Part shown: positions 27,093-37,836 of the stretch, piece after piece | Position numbering within the stretch: position 1 is the first letter of the stretch | Layout of the letters: each line of letters starts with the position of its first letter | Source: Nitrosomonas sp. PY1 | Lineage (GTDB): Bacteria > Pseudomonadota > Gammaproteobacteria > Burkholderiales > Nitrosomonadaceae | DNA: 64,000 nucleotides | NCBI RefSeq assembly: GCF_022836435.1 | Contig: NZ_BQXC01000001.1 | Coordinates: 2,492,121 to 2,556,120, forward strand | Reading direction: 5' to 3' | Made by a program: the position numbers and the translations under genes | The notes under the pieces: generated by a model | What the model was told of the DNA's origin: nothing | Seen by the model: the letters and a program-made list of their open reading frames with translations, nothing else | The model's database searches: none

Positions 27093-29768
27093 TTAGTTCC
27101 CTCGATACTTGATGCATGCATCGTTATTTAAGAGTACCCCACTGCGTTGCTCTTCTTCATCGTTGCATAGATAGCCCATGCCTCCCTTAAATCCTTCTGA
27201 AATACGGTAATACAATTTTCTTACTGGTACATCATAGCGTTCAATAACTTTATACTCAATGTTGCCCGGTTGCTCCAATAGTTTCTCAACATCGATTCCT
27301 GCGGCACCTTGTCGAGTTTTTTCCAGATGACTACGTTTCATCCCGACCTGTATGATCGGTCGATCCGAAGGTTGTTGAGAAGGAAGCCAGAAATCATACA
27401 TAGCTGCATTGTCACCAAAAATATTACGTGATCGAATGTCCAAAGGCTTATCTTGTCCATGAGTATAAAAATATAGCGCACTCGCCACAGACCATTTGCT
27501 CATTCCAATGATGATCGGCTCTTGGCCACTTTCACTTCTAACCTGCTCAGCAATTTGATTGACCTCTTGCGCGCTTTCTCGCCAGAAGTAATGCTCAGTG
27601 AAAAGCTGATAGGGAATACCCGGAATACCCAGCACAATATAATGCAATAATAGCGCATACGAAAATAAGCAAATCACAATGGTGACTCGCCATGCAGATC
27701 GCATACGCTGGAAAAAGGTATTACGATGGTCTATTTGAATAATCATCCACGCGATACTCGGCAACAGTGCCAACCAGATAGGGCCTGTCCAATGAAAACG
27801 CGGCGTATCAAACGTACTTAATGCCAAGCAAATTAACAGAGGAACACCCGTAAAAATCTGCACAAACAAACGTTGCCGTGCTTCATGTTGCGCGTCTTGT
27901 AGCTTGGCTTTTGCAAAAAATGCCCATACCGCAGCGACACAACCGACTGGCGTCAATATAATTAAAGCATGAAGAATAAAGTGGTGCACAGAAAAAGCAT
28001 AACTATCTGTTAGAACTCGATTCGATTGAAATGCAAAGGATGCCCAAGCATTGGTATAGTTCCAGTAAATAACTGGAGAAAACAATAACAGTGCTAGTAA
28101 GGCTGAAAGATAAGGGTACGGGCGCATCATCCAACGACGCGCAATAGGATCGACAATCACAAACACCAGCGCGGCTATCCCCAATAATCCCAAAGTATAT
28201 TTGGATAATAAGCCAATGCCAAAAGCGATTCCCATACCCAACCAAGCACTGCGTTGATTGGATAGCAGCGCACGTTCCATGTAGTAGAGTGTAGCCATCC
28301 ATGCAGCCACAAGTGGCGCATCCGGCATCATCAATAAACCCGAAACAAACCCAATTGGCAAGACCACCATCAGCAACACGCTCAACATGGCTGTTGACTT
28401 GTTATAGAGATTGGATGCAAATGCATACAAATAGCCAATCGCAATAAAACCACATAATAGGGAGCCGACCCGAACGCCGAATTCATTATGGCCAAATATG
28501 GTTGTTCCAATCCAAATCAACCAAGAAACCATCGGCGGATGATCGTAATAACCAAAATCCACGTGCTGCGAATATTGCCAGTAATAGGCCTCATCAGGTA
28601 TCAATTCTGCCAATCCGGCATAGACCAGACGTAACGAGATCGCGAACAAAAAAATCCCGATTGCTGCGGTCCGCCAACAAATTTCTAATGGCGTAACTTT
28701 GCTTTTATTTGGAAAAACATAGAATGCAGAGCCCAGGTAATTAACGACTGCGGTCGCCACAATAGCTGGAAAAATAGCCAATAAAGGTGGCAGTTCCCAG
28801 ACATACACCAACAATGCCAATACGCCACCGCGTAATAGTAGTGCCAGTGCAGCAACCATTAAAAAGCGACCAAAATGATTCCAGCGTAAATAGCCTGCGT
28901 GATGTTCACGGAACGACCATTTTGAATTAAAAATATAGTTGCTGGTAGCAGCCACAAAGAAGCTGACAAAATGAGACAAAGCAAGCCCTGCGTTCTGCGT
29001 CATCATCCACTGAAAAACCAACGCATCGATGATGACACCGATCAGACCCACAACCGCAAAACGACCTGCTGTATTTAATGTGGCCGTACCACCTGCTAGC
29101 GTAATCAACCGCTGCAAATAAGCTTGCTGATGAAATAAGGATAATTTGGAGGTACCATGCGTACGATCCCGAAAACAAATCGGTATCTCTATAGTACGTA
29201 TTTTCCCATGGTTAGCCATGAGTAATTCGAGCAGAATTTTATAACCTTGCGCTTCATCCGAAATGCTATTTGCAAGCTCTCGGCGGAATACAAAAAAACC
29301 CGAAGTAGCGTCATTCACATCGCAAATCGGACGCGCTATCCATCCCCCAACCCGTGATAACAACTTTCGATGTAGTGGCCAGTTTTCTATACTACCGCCT
29401 GGAATATAACGACTACCTACAGCAATGTCATATTGACCTTCGAGTATGGGTGAAACAACTGCCGGAACACTTTCAGGCGGGTGACTCAAGTCGGCATCCA
29501 TGACAACAATCACTTCACTCTGAGCAACTGCTACACCTGCAAGTATGGAAGCAGTCAAATCAGGCTTGGCTTTTCTCTCTATCAAGCGAACAGCCGAATT
29601 GATGCTCCAGGCCTTGACTTTATCCTGTGTGCCATCAGTAGAGCCATCATCAACAACGATAACTTCAAAATGACCCACAGGAAAACTAAGCGCAAATAGT
29701 CGCTTTAGCAGTGAATCGATGTTCTCAGATTCATTGAGTGTGGGTATTACAATTGAGAATTGCGTCAT
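27093..29768 (-). CDS. Three-module fusion: GT2 polyprenyl-phosphate sugar transferase, GtrA, GT39-type transferase
   Basis: 891 residues. Residues 1-230 are a dolichyl-phosphate-mannose-synthase-like GT2 domain (FSIVIPTLNESENID, VVDDGSTDGTQ, MDADLSHPPES). Residues about 233-355 are a GtrA/DPMS-like four-helix membrane domain (TSNYIFNSKWSF). Residues about 370-760 are a PMT/ArnT-like multi-spanning transferase (ELIPDEAYYWQYSQHVDFGYYDHPP). One chain therefore makes a polyprenyl-phosphate sugar, flips it and transfers the sugar outside the membrane. The acceptor (glycan, lipid A or protein) is unknown. Confidence 0.9.
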   Translation of the reverse strand: MTQFSIVIPTLNESENIDSLLKRLFALSFPVGHFEVIVVDDGSTDGTQDKVKAWSINSAVRLIERKAKPDLTASILAGVAVAQSEVIVVMDADLSHPPESVPAVVSPILEGQYDIAVGSRYIPGGSIENWPLHRKLLSRVGGWIARPICDVNDATSGFFVFRRELANSISDEAQGYKILLELLMANHGKIRTIEIPICFRDRTHGTSKLSLFHQQAYLQRLITLAGGTATLNTAGRFAVVGLIGVIIDALVFQWMMTQNAGLALSHFVSFFVAATSNYIFNSKWSFREHHAGYLRWNHFGRFLMVAALALLLRGGVLALLVYVWELPPLLAIFPAIVATAVVNYLGSAFYVFPNKSKVTPLEICWRTAAIGIFLFAISLRLVYAGLAELIPDEAYYWQYSQHVDFGYYDHPPMVSWLIWIGTTIFGHNEFGVRVGSLLCGFIAIGYLYAFASNLYNKSTAMLSVLLMVVLPIGFVSGLLMMPDAPLVAAWMATLYYMERALLSNQRSAWLGMGIAFGIGLLSKYTLGLLGIAALVFVIVDPIARRWMMRPYPYLSALLALLLFSPVIYWNYTNAWASFAFQSNRVLTDSYAFSVHHFILHALIILTPVGCVAAVWAFFAKAKLQDAQHEARQRLFVQIFTGVPLLICLALSTFDTPRFHWTGPIWLALLPSIAWMIIQIDHRNTFFQRMRSAWRVTIVICLFSYALLLHYIVLGIPGIPYQLFTEHYFWRESAQEVNQIAEQVRSESGQEPIIIGMSKWSVASALYFYTHGQDKPLDIRSRNIFGDNAAMYDFWLPSQQPSDRPIIQVGMKRSHLEKTRQGAAGIDVEKLLEQPGNIEYKVIERYDVPVRKLYYRISEGFKGGMGYLCNDEEEQRSGVLLNNDACIKYRGN

Positions 29769-29816
29769 TTGGCCTCATGGAAGGAAAATTCTGACGCAAA
29801 GTAGTCTGCGGCAAGA

Positions 29817-30821
29817 TCATTTTTGTCGTTTCTGATATTCATTGACCGCTTTATTATGATCGATTAAGTTAGTGGAAAAATGTGACTCACCATTGCCTTT
29901 TGCAACAAAATACAATGCTTCGGTTTGAGCTGGATTTAGTGCAGCACGGATAGAAGCAAGACTGGGCAACGCAATTGGGGTAGGAGGTAACCCCGAGCGA
30001 GTATAGGTATTATAAGTATGATCTGCAAGCAAATCCTTTTTGCGCAAATTACCGTCAAATTCTTTACCCATACCATAAATAACTGTTGGATCTGTTTGCA
30101 AACGCATCCCCTTTCGAAGTCGATTGACGAAAACCCCAGCGATTTCGGCTCGGTCACTTTCCAATCCTGTTTCTTTTTCAATGATTGAAGCAAGAATCAA
30201 AGCCTCATAAGGTGTAGTAAGCGGCAGTGATTCGCAGCGCGCCAACCAATATGTCTGCAGATGGCTTTGCATCGCCTGATAAGCACGACGAAAAATATTA
30301 AGGTCACTGTCACCACGAACAAAGAAATAAGTATCCGGGAAAAAAAGCCCTTCCGCTAATGTTTCAGCGGCACCAATATGCTGCAGTATTTGCAATTCAC
30401 TGAGCGCAATCGAATCATGCTTGACATCAGGGTGATTATTGAGTGTCTTACGTAATTGCGCAAATGTCCAGCCCTCAATAAACGTTATTTCTCTTTGTTT
30501 ACTGTCACCTTTTGTCAAATAATGCAGCAATGCGACCTGAGTCAGGTTTTCTGAAATTTCATAATCACCTGCTTTAATTGCAGATTCTTGATCCAAGTAA
30601 CGTGCAAGCAAAACGAAAGACCACTTGGTCGGAATTATACCTGCCTCAACCAATTGTTCGGCGACTTGATTAAGGTTACTGCCCGATTGAATCGATAATT
30701 CAAAGGGTTTCTTTGGTAGGGTAATGGATGAATGAACGTGCAAATAAAGCCAACTTACCGCCAACATTATTACCAATACAATAGCAAACAGAATGCTTGT
30801 TAGCGTGCGCATCCATATCAT
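29817..30821 (-). CDS. mltG: Endolytic murein transglycosylase MltG
   Basis: 334 residues. One N-terminal membrane helix (about 6-27) anchors a periplasmic LysM-like plus YceG domain. The catalytic glutamate is in ILASIIEKETG, and QTDPTVIYG and YNTYTRSGLPPTPI are family blocks. It cleaves nascent glycan strands in the inner membrane. It follows fabF by 3 bases, the order known from many proteobacteria. Start: ATG 30821, or ATG 30812 (MRTLTS). Confidence 0.95.
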   Translation of the reverse strand: MIWMRTLTSILFAIVLVIMLAVSWLYLHVHSSITLPKKPFELSIQSGSNLNQVAEQLVEAGIIPTKWSFVLLARYLDQESAIKAGDYEISENLTQVALLHYLTKGDSKQREITFIEGWTFAQLRKTLNNHPDVKHDSIALSELQILQHIGAAETLAEGLFFPDTYFFVRGDSDLNIFRRAYQAMQSHLQTYWLARCESLPLTTPYEALILASIIEKETGLESDRAEIAGVFVNRLRKGMRLQTDPTVIYGMGKEFDGNLRKKDLLADHTYNTYTRSGLPPTPIALPSLASIRAALNPAQTEALYFVAKGNGESHFSTNLIDHNKAVNEYQKRQK

Positions 30822-30824
30822 GTG

Positions 30825-32066
30825 TTAAATTTTTCGAAACACAAGTGTTCCGTTTGTACCTCCAAATCCGAAGGAATTGGATAATGTAACCTTAATAGGC
30901 ATTTCTCTAGCCACATTCGGAACATAGTCCAAATCGCATTGGGGATCTTGGTTGACGAGATTAATCGTAGGCGGTGCAATTTGGTGATGGATTGCAAGCA
31001 CAGAAAATATGGCCTCTACTCCACCCGCGGCACCCAATAAGTGTCCTGTCATCGATTTTGTTGAGCTAATCGCGAGTTTGTTTGAATGATTACCAAAACA
31101 ACGCTTAACCGCAACCGTTTCAGCAAAATCACCAAGCGGTGTAGAGGTACCATGCGCATTAACATAATCGACTTCATCAACGTTAATTGCTGCATTTTTC
31201 AACGCACCCGACATGCATCGAGCCGCACCCTCTCCATCATCACTGGGAGCTGTCATATGAAATGCATCCGAACTCATGCCAAAACCTGCCAGTTCCGCAT
31301 AAATTTTTGCGCCGCGTTTCTGAGCATGATGCATTTCTTCTATTACTAAAACACCGGCGCCTTCTCCAAGTACAAAACCATCTCTGGCAATATCCCAAGG
31401 ACGACTCGCAGATGCAGGATTATCATTACTTGTCGACAGCGCTTTAGCAGCAGAAAAACCACCAATGGCAAGCGGTGTCACGCAGGATTCCGCACCTCCG
31501 CATATCATGACGTCTGCATCACCGTACTCAATCATCCGTGCCGAGTGACCAATACTATGCGTAGCAGTAGTGCATGCGGTAACGATCGCTATATTGGGTC
31601 CTTTATATCCGTACATAATGGATAAATTACCGGCGATCATGTTAATGATAGTGCTGGGAATAAAGAAGGGAGATATTTTACGAGGTCCACCCGCATGATA
31701 AACAGCATCAGTATTCTCTATCATTGGCAATCCACCAATACCTGATCCGATATTGACGCCAATTCTTTCCGCATCAAGATGCGTCAAATCCTCCAGATTC
31801 GCATCACGGATAGCTTGAATCCCGGCTGCCATACCAAAGTGAATAAAAGTATCCATACGCCTTGCTTCTTTGACCGACAGATATTTTTGTATATCAAAAT
31901 CCTTCACTTCACCAGCAATTTGTGAAGTGAAATTAGAAGCATCAAACCGGCTAATCCTAGTAATTCCAGATTTACCTGAAATGATATTTTCCCAAGCGCT
32001 TTCTACTGTATTTCCGACAGGCGAGACAATACCTAATCCAGTGACTACCACTCTACGTTTGGACAA
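30825..32066 (-). CDS. fabF: 3-oxoacyl-ACP synthase II
   Basis: 413 residues. The active-site cysteine lies in [10 protein letters not shown], and the two histidines are in [12 protein letters not shown] and [13 protein letters not shown]. The glycine-rich C-terminal [13 protein letters not shown] completes the KAS pattern. It extends acyl-ACP chains with malonyl-ACP and determines unsaturated chain length. It lies downstream of acpP with a 41-base gap. Confidence 0.97.
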   Translation of the reverse strand: MSKRRVVVTGLGIVSPVGNTVESAWENIISGKSGITRISRFDASNFTSQIAGEVKDFDIQKYLSVKEARRMDTFIHFGMAAGIQAIRDANLEDLTHLDAERIGVNIGSGIGGLPMIENTDAVYHAGGPRKISPFFIPSTIINMIAGNLSIMYGYKGPNIAIVTACTTATHSIGHSARMIEYGDADVMICGGAESCVTPLAIGGFSAAKALSTSNDNPASASRPWDIARDGFVLGEGAGVLVIEEMHHAQKRGAKIYAELAGFGMSSDAFHMTAPSDDGEGAARCMSGALKNAAINVDEVDYVNAHGTSTPLGDFAETVAVKRCFGNHSNKLAISSTKSMTGHLLGAAGGVEAIFSVLAIHHQIAPPTINLVNQDPQCDLDYVPNVAREMPIKVTLSNSFGFGGTNGTLVFRKI

Positions 32067-32107
32067 AATAACTCCACTCTGATGAAAACTATAAAAGAAC
32101 AGGGCTT

Positions 32108-32344
32108 TTAATGGGTGTGAGCAGACACGTAATCAATCGCTTCTTGAACAGTGTTGATTTTTTCTGCTTGCTCATCAGGAATTTCGCAGTCAAACTCTTC
32201 TTCTAATGCCATGACCAATTCAACCGTATCCAGTGAATCAGCGCCTAAGTCGTTAACGAACGACGATTCATTCTTAACTTCCGCTTCATTTACACCCAAT
32301 TGTTCAGCAACAATTTTTTTTATACGCTGTTCAATATTTTCCAT
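32108..32344 (-). CDS. acpP: Acyl carrier protein
   Basis: 78 residues, acidic. The phosphopantetheine serine is S37 in [12 protein letters not shown]. It carries the growing acyl chain for all the fab enzymes encoded around it. It is separated from fabG by 171 bases, so it may have its own promoter. Confidence 0.98.
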   Translation of the reverse strand: MENIEQRIKKIVAEQLGVNEAEVKNESSFVNDLGADSLDTVELVMALEEEFDCEIPDEQAEKINTVQEAIDYVSAHTH

Positions 32345-32515
32345 CTAAATACATTCCTTTTCAGGTAAGAAAAACTTTCTAATTCTAACAAATTTTTGAA
32401 TCCAACAAAACTGTAACATCCCTTACTTTTTTGTCTTTCCCCGGATCTGAATCATTCAAAGAGCCTTAGTTCATTAATAGATCATATTTTATTTTCTGAG
32501 TGCTCGCAGCAGCGA

Positions 32516-33253
32516 TTAATCCATGTACATTCCACCATTCACATGCAACGTAGTACCGGTAATATAGCTTGCTGCCGATGAAGCAAGAAAAGCAGCTGCT
32601 GCAGCGACTTCTTCAGGGCGACCTAACCTGCCAATGGGAACATGTTGAATCAAGCTTTGCTGATGCTCATTAGGTAATGATCGTGTCATGTCCGTGTCGA
32701 TAAAGCCAGGTGACACACAGTTCACAGTAATATTTCGACTACCGACTTCGCGTGCTAATGACTTGGTGAACCCAATCATCCCCGCCTTCGCAGCTGCGTA
32801 ATTAGCTTGTCCCACGTTACCCATGGAACCAACCACAGAAGAAATATTAATAATTCGCCCGTAACGCGCTTTCATCATAGCACGCAACACACTCCGGCTT
32901 AGGCGAAACACGGATTTAAGGTCGGTTTCAAGAATCTCATCCCATTCTTCATCTTTCATTCGCACCAACAAATTATCACGCGTAATTCCGGCGTTGTTAA
33001 CCAGAATCTCTATCTCACCAAATTTCTCACGAATGTTTTGAAATGTTTGATCAATTTGTTCTGAGTTATTTACATTGAGAACAATGCCGCTTCCCTTAAT
33101 ACCCGATTTCTCAAGATATTGTGTAACAGTATTAGCACCACTTTCAGTTGTTGCAGTACCCACCACAACAGCTCCATTCTGTCCTAGCTTGAGCGCAATA
33201 GCTTGACCTATCCCACGACTTGCACCTGTAACCAGTGCTATCTTATTTTCCAA
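32516..33253 (-). CDS. fabG: 3-oxoacyl-ACP reductase
   Basis: 245 residues, classical short-chain dehydrogenase. The NADP loop TGASRGIGQAIA, the NNAG block and catalytic Ser-Tyr-Lys in INISSVVGSMGNVGQANYAAAKAG are intact. It reduces 3-oxoacyl-ACP in fatty-acid elongation and sits in the usual place between fabD and acpP. Confidence 0.97.
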   Translation of the reverse strand: MENKIALVTGASRGIGQAIALKLGQNGAVVVGTATTESGANTVTQYLEKSGIKGSGIVLNVNNSEQIDQTFQNIREKFGEIEILVNNAGITRDNLLVRMKDEEWDEILETDLKSVFRLSRSVLRAMMKARYGRIINISSVVGSMGNVGQANYAAAKAGMIGFTKSLAREVGSRNITVNCVSPGFIDTDMTRSLPNEHQQSLIQHVPIGRLGRPEEVAAAAAFLASSAASYITGTTLHVNGGMYMD

Positions 33254-33307
33254 AATAGCACTCCATATTCAGCGTGCGAAATTCTTTATAAATACCTTTC
33301 ATAATTT

Positions 33308-34252
33308 TTATTGTAAAAGATTAATGGCTTGTTCGATTGATTGTCGATCGAATAAAGACAAATGCTGTAATTTAGGCTCTATACGTTTATTCAGCCCCAT
33401 TAAAACTCTTCCCGGACCACATTCAACAATATGCGTTACCTCTTGATTTGCAAAAGCACGTATCGTATCAATCCACCGCACAGGACTAACAAGCTGTTGA
33501 ATAAGAATATCTTTGATTGATGCCGCATCAATGCGTGATGTCACATCCGCATTATGCAAGATTGGTAGCTTGGGTATATTTAAAGTTTTTTGTGCTAATT
33601 GCTGTTGCATATTATTAGCCGCCGGCTGCATCAGCGAACAATGCGAAGGAATACTAACAGGCAGCATGATCGCACGCTTTGCGCCATGAGACTGCAATAT
33701 TGCAATTGCCTTTTGGACAGCATGCCGATGTCCCGCAATAACAATTTGCCCGATAGAATTGAGGTTAGCGACCTCTACCACCTCGTCTTTGGCTTGACCG
33801 GTTATGTCAGCACATACTGTACTAATAATATTTTCTTCCAACCCCAAGATCGCCGCCATTGCTCCCACACCTTCGGGAACAGCTTGCTGCATGGATTGTG
33901 CGCGGAAGCGCACCAATTCAAGAGCATCTCTAAAACTCAGCACCTCCGATACAACTAACGCAGTATATTCACCCAAACTGTGCCCCGCAAGAATTGCGGG
34001 AGCATTACCACCTAAGCTTTGCCAAGCACGATACACGGCAACACCCGCTGTAAGCATCAAAGGCTGTGTATTCACTGTTTGATTGAGATCATCAGCCGGT
34101 CCTGTGCAAACCAGTGACCACAAATCTTGATGGAGTACCTCAGATGCTTCCGCAAAAGTTTGCTGAACTTCCGATAAATCAGAATAGCCGCTCATCATGC
34201 CGACTGATTGAGAGCCTTGACCAGGGAAAACGAATGCGAGCTTCATCGTCAT
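33308..34252 (-). CDS. fabD: Malonyl-CoA:ACP transacylase
   Basis: 314 residues. FPGQGSQSVGM at the N-terminus, the nucleophile in GHSLGEYTA, and the catalytic His in PSHCSLM are diagnostic. ATG 34246 (MKLAFVF) is an equally likely start to ATG 34252. The gene begins only 2 bases after fabH ends. Confidence 0.97.
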   Translation of the reverse strand: MTMKLAFVFPGQGSQSVGMMSGYSDLSEVQQTFAEASEVLHQDLWSLVCTGPADDLNQTVNTQPLMLTAGVAVYRAWQSLGGNAPAILAGHSLGEYTALVVSEVLSFRDALELVRFRAQSMQQAVPEGVGAMAAILGLEENIISTVCADITGQAKDEVVEVANLNSIGQIVIAGHRHAVQKAIAILQSHGAKRAIMLPVSIPSHCSLMQPAANNMQQQLAQKTLNIPKLPILHNADVTSRIDAASIKDILIQQLVSPVRWIDTIRAFANQEVTHIVECGPGRVLMGLNKRIEPKLQHLSLFDRQSIEQAINLLQ

Positions 34253-34254
34253 AA

Positions 34255-35211
34255 TTACCAGCGTAGTAAAACAGCGCCCCAGGTAAAGCCGCCACCAACA
34301 CCTTCCAGTAGTACCAATTGATCCGATTGAATACGACCATCGCGCACAGCAATATCGAGCGCAAGCGGAATCGATGCCGCCGAAGTATTACCATGCTTAT
34401 CTACCGCGACCACAACTTTATCCATCGGTATACCTAGTTTTTTTGCTGTCGATTGTATGATACGGATATTCGCTTGGTGTGGTATTAACCAATCAATATC
34501 CGTGGGTTGTAGGTTATTTTTTGCCACAGCTTCCTGAACGACTTCTTCGAGCACCTTGACAGCAAATTTAAAAACGACGCTACCTTCCATACTGATATAA
34601 GGATTGCCTTGAACCTTTCCACCGCTAATGCTGCCTGGAACCGATAACACATCGCAGTAATCCCCGCTAGCATGCAAGTGTGTAGATAATATACCAGGGT
34701 TGTCACTTTGTGAAAGCACTACCGCGCCAGCGCCATCTCCAAACAAAACACACGTGTTTCGATCGTTCCAATCAATCAACTTAGAATAGATTTCGGCGCC
34801 TACCACGAGCGCATTGCGGCATTTACCCGAACTGACGAACATATCGGCCGTAGCCAAAGCATACACAAAGCCGCTACAAACTGCTTGAACATCAAAAGCC
34901 GGGCAATTATCGATGCTCAATTTATTTTGCAATATACACGCAGTGCTCGGAAAAACCATATCTGGCGTTGTGGTAGCAACAATGATTAAGTCGATATCTT
35001 TGTTCGTCACTCCAGCAGCTTGCATAGCATTTTGACTGGCATACAATGCCAAGTCACTGGCAACCTGATTTTCCCCAGCAATATGGCGCTGCGTAATACC
35101 AGTACGGGAACGTATCCATTCATCACTGGTATCAACCATTCTTTCCAATTCTTGATTGGTAAGAATTTTGTCGGGTAAATAACTACCAGTACCAGTAATT
35201 TTTGAATACAT
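34255..35211 (-). CDS. fabH: 3-oxoacyl-ACP synthase III
   Basis: 318 residues. Catalytic Cys in [12 protein letters not shown], His in IPHQANIRI and Asn in [12 protein letters not shown] are in place. It starts fatty-acid synthesis by condensing acetyl-CoA with malonyl-ACP. Its ATG overlaps the plsX stop by one base (TAATG), so the two are coupled. Confidence 0.97.
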   Translation of the reverse strand: MYSKITGTGSYLPDKILTNQELERMVDTSDEWIRSRTGITQRHIAGENQVASDLALYASQNAMQAAGVTNKDIDLIIVATTTPDMVFPSTACILQNKLSIDNCPAFDVQAVCSGFVYALATADMFVSSGKCRNALVVGAEIYSKLIDWNDRNTCVLFGDGAGAVVLSQSDNPGILSTHLHASGDYCDVLSVPGSISGGKVQGNPYISMEGSVVFKFAVKVLEEVVQEAVAKNNLQPTDIDWLIPHQANIRIIQSTAKKLGIPMDKVVVAVDKHGNTSAASIPLALDIAVRDGRIQSDQLVLLEGVGGGFTWGAVLLRW

Positions 35212-36245
35212 TAATGAATTTTCGGTAAAATTTTTGAGTGAACAGAAAGCTCTGCGACATGTTCGCTAATACGACGCAGCATGCCGCCTCGGACCTCTTC
35301 GACAGCCCGCTTAATCGCAAACCCAAAGGCATATTCATCTGCAGATCCATGACTCTTGATAACAATGCCGCGTAACCCTAAAAAACTCGCACCATTATAA
35401 TGACGGTGATCGACGCGACGTTTAAACGAGTTAATCACAGGCAGAGCGATAACTCCGGCCAATTTTGTCAGCAAGTTTCGACGAAATTCCTCTCGCAAAT
35501 AAGTCGCCAGCATTTGTGCTAAGCCTTCTGAAGTTTTTAGTGTAACGTTTCCGACAAACCCATCACATACCACAACATCCGTTGTTCCTTTGTAAATATC
35601 ATCGCCCTCTACATTACCATAAAAATTTAGCTTGCTGTTTCGCAACAATTCTGCGGCTTGCTTAACGGTATCGTTACCTTTGATATCTTCTTCACCGATA
35701 TTTAATAATCCGATACTAGGAGACGCTTTGTTTTCCAAAGAAGAAACCAAGGATGCACCCATAATTCCAAATTGAAACAAATGCTCTGCGGTACAGTCAA
35801 CATTCGCTCCAAGATCGAGCACATAGGTATGCCCTGTAATCGTAGGTAATATGACTGCAAGGGCTGGGCGATCAACGCCCGGGATTGTTTTCAATACAAA
35901 TCGCGATGTAGCAAGTAATGCACCGGTATTCCCTGCGCTGATACACGCCTGAGCTTCACCTGTTTTAACCAAATTGATAGCCACCCGCATCGATGAGTCT
36001 TTTTTCCATCGCAAAGCCAATGCTGGTGCTTCATCCATACTGACCACTTGACTTGCTGGATGTAAGCGAATGCGTGTATTGGCCGTCATTTTTGCGGCCC
36101 GTAACTCCGCTTCTATGGCATCATCAATTCCAACCAATACAATATTAACCTCAGGATCTTGTTGAAGGTATTTGAGGGCAGCAGGAACCGTTACATGGGG
36201 GCCATGATCTCCCCCCATACAATCAATTGCCACAGTAACATCCAA
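35211..36245 (-). CDS. plsX: Phosphate acyltransferase PlsX
   Basis: 344 residues. [12 protein letters not shown] at the N-terminus and [16 protein letters not shown], followed later by [16 protein letters not shown], are PlsX blocks. It makes acyl-phosphate from acyl-ACP for phospholipid synthesis. It lies after rpmF and is coupled to fabH. Confidence 0.97.
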   Translation of the reverse strand: MDVTVAIDCMGGDHGPHVTVPAALKYLQQDPEVNIVLVGIDDAIEAELRAAKMTANTRIRLHPASQVVSMDEAPALALRWKKDSSMRVAINLVKTGEAQACISAGNTGALLATSRFVLKTIPGVDRPALAVILPTITGHTYVLDLGANVDCTAEHLFQFGIMGASLVSSLENKASPSIGLLNIGEEDIKGNDTVKQAAELLRNSKLNFYGNVEGDDIYKGTTDVVVCDGFVGNVTLKTSEGLAQMLATYLREEFRRNLLTKLAGVIALPVINSFKRRVDHRHYNGASFLGLRGIVIKSHGSADEYAFGFAIKRAVEEVRGGMLRRISEHVAELSVHSKILPKIH

Positions 36246-36314
36246 TTTTGATTCTCGATTCGCTTATAACTAAGAACTAAAAAAACATCAGCAACATATC
36301 AGCACAACAAATAT

Positions 36315-36494
36315 TTAGTCGTCTTTAGTTTGAATGACTTTTTTACCACGATAATAGCCATTAGGGCTGATATGATGACGTAGATGTGCCTCTCCTGTAT
36401 TAGGTTCAATCGCTAATGGGGGGTTCGTTAAAAAATCGTGTGAACGATGCATCCCACGTTTTGAAGGGGATTTCTTATTTTGCTGAACTGCCAT
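36315..36494 (-). CDS. rpmF: 50S ribosomal protein L32
   Basis: 59 residues, translated by hand from ATG 36494 to TAA 36315. The start [20 protein letters not shown] and the end [14 protein letters not shown] are clear L32. The zinc-cysteine pairs found in some L32 proteins are absent ([20 protein letters not shown]), so this is a cysteine-free form. It lies between yceD and plsX, the standard proteobacterial order. Confidence 0.96.
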   Translation of the reverse strand: MAVQQNKKSPSKRGMHRSHDFLTNPPLAIEPNTGEAHLRHHISPNGYYRGKKVIQTKDD

Positions 36495-36506
36495 TAAAAC
36501 AACTCC

Positions 36507-37022
36507 TTAATTTGTTTTTTTAAGTACTGATAACGCCGAAAATGAATTAGCAGATTGTGATCTATTATCAATAGAAGTCTTATTTAAACCAGATTGATAA
36601 GGGCTACATTGATTATCCCCATGACTCGGAGAAATCGGCAAACTTAAAATAAGCTCCTCTTCTATTAAATCGACAACATCCAATTCAGGGATCGCCAAAA
36701 TTGCGTCAATATTATTATCTTCATTAATTCGATCAAGTTCAGCGCTGTTTCTAGCAAGATATAGATAGTTTTCTATCGCCACATCACGCGCCAAGCTATT
36801 CAAGCAACGCTGACAAACCAAATACACATCGCCCTCTATCGAGAGTTTTAAACTGGGTCTACCATTCAAGTCAACATGACCTTCAATTTGATAATCTAAT
36901 GCACCTTCATCGCTGTACAACACATCGCGTAAACGCGCCAATTCACGCATCGCAATCTTATCACGATGTACGCTCGCATTATTTACAAATTCAATGGGAT
37001 CTATCACAAATCTTACAGACAT
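36507..37022 (-). CDS. yceD: YceD/DUF177 family 23S rRNA accumulation protein
   Basis: 171 residues. Cysteines in LVCQRCLNSL and the acidic DVVDLIEEELILSLPISPSH are DUF177 hallmarks. The family helps large-subunit rRNA accumulate and is nearly always adjacent to rpmF, 12 bases downstream here. It is divergent from the Maf gene, as in E. coli. Confidence 0.94.
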   Translation of the reverse strand: MSVRFVIDPIEFVNNASVHRDKIAMRELARLRDVLYSDEGALDYQIEGHVDLNGRPSLKLSIEGDVYLVCQRCLNSLARDVAIENYLYLARNSAELDRINEDNNIDAILAIPELDVVDLIEEELILSLPISPSHGDNQCSPYQSGLNKTSIDNRSQSANSFSALSVLKKTN

Positions 37023-37108
37023 AAGGCGCGCATGTTATATTTTTTATATCTGACTGTCAAAAAATGTCATAAAAAACTATAAACAAACGCTAACTTGCAA
37101 TTATACCT

Positions 37109-37687
37109 ATGCAAAAAATAATTTTAGCTTCGAGTTCTATTTACCGAAAAGAATTGCTGCAACGCCTACAAATCCCATTTGAAACATTAAGCCCGCATGT
37201 TGATGAGACACCGTTACCTTCTGAACCACCACAAGATACCGCCATTCGCTTGGCCGAACTAAAAGCACGCAAGGCCGCTAAGATTTTTCCACAGGCACTG
37301 ATTATTGGCTCCGATCAAGCAGCTTTACTCGGCGACACTTATCTGAATAAACCGATGAATCATGACAATGCGGCCAGACAACTACGCAGCATGAGTGGCA
37401 AAGAAGTCATTTTTTTCACTGCGATATGTCTATTAAATAGCGCCACAAACTGTTTACAATCGAAGCTAGTACCTTATCAAATAACTTTCCGTCAATTAAC
37501 TGATCAGCAAATTGAAAACTATTTACTTAAAGAGCAACCATATCACTGTGCAGGAAGCGCCAAATCGGAAGGCTTAGGAATCGCATTAATAGAGCGAATG
37601 AGCGGCGATGACCCGAATGCGCTCATTGGACTCCCTTTGATTACTCTAGTTAGCATGCTGGCCCAAGAAGGCGTCACGCCTTTTTAA
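37109..37687 (+). CDS. Maf-family nucleotide pyrophosphatase (YceF type)
   Basis: 192 residues. [15 protein letters not shown], the VDE segment and [11 protein letters not shown] are Maf motifs. Its position next to yceD-rpmF suggests the YceF subtype, which hydrolyses 7-methyl-GTP to the monophosphate. The assignment of subtype rests mainly on synteny. Confidence 0.92.
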   Translation: MQKIILASSSIYRKELLQRLQIPFETLSPHVDETPLPSEPPQDTAIRLAELKARKAAKIFPQALIIGSDQAALLGDTYLNKPMNHDNAARQLRSMSGKEVIFFTAICLLNSATNCLQSKLVPYQITFRQLTDQQIENYLLKEQPYHCAGSAKSEGLGIALIERMSGDDPNALIGLPLITLVSMLAQEGVTPF

Positions 37688-37836
37688 TTGCTTCCGGACT
37701 TAATTCTCTTACCTCTTGCGACAAAATGCCTCACTGAGAAGGCTTCCTGGAAAATTACATTGCGGAATTGCAACTTTGATGATTCTATGAAATCATAGGA
37801 GAATAAAAATGATATAGGCGCATCTTACAGCTTCGC

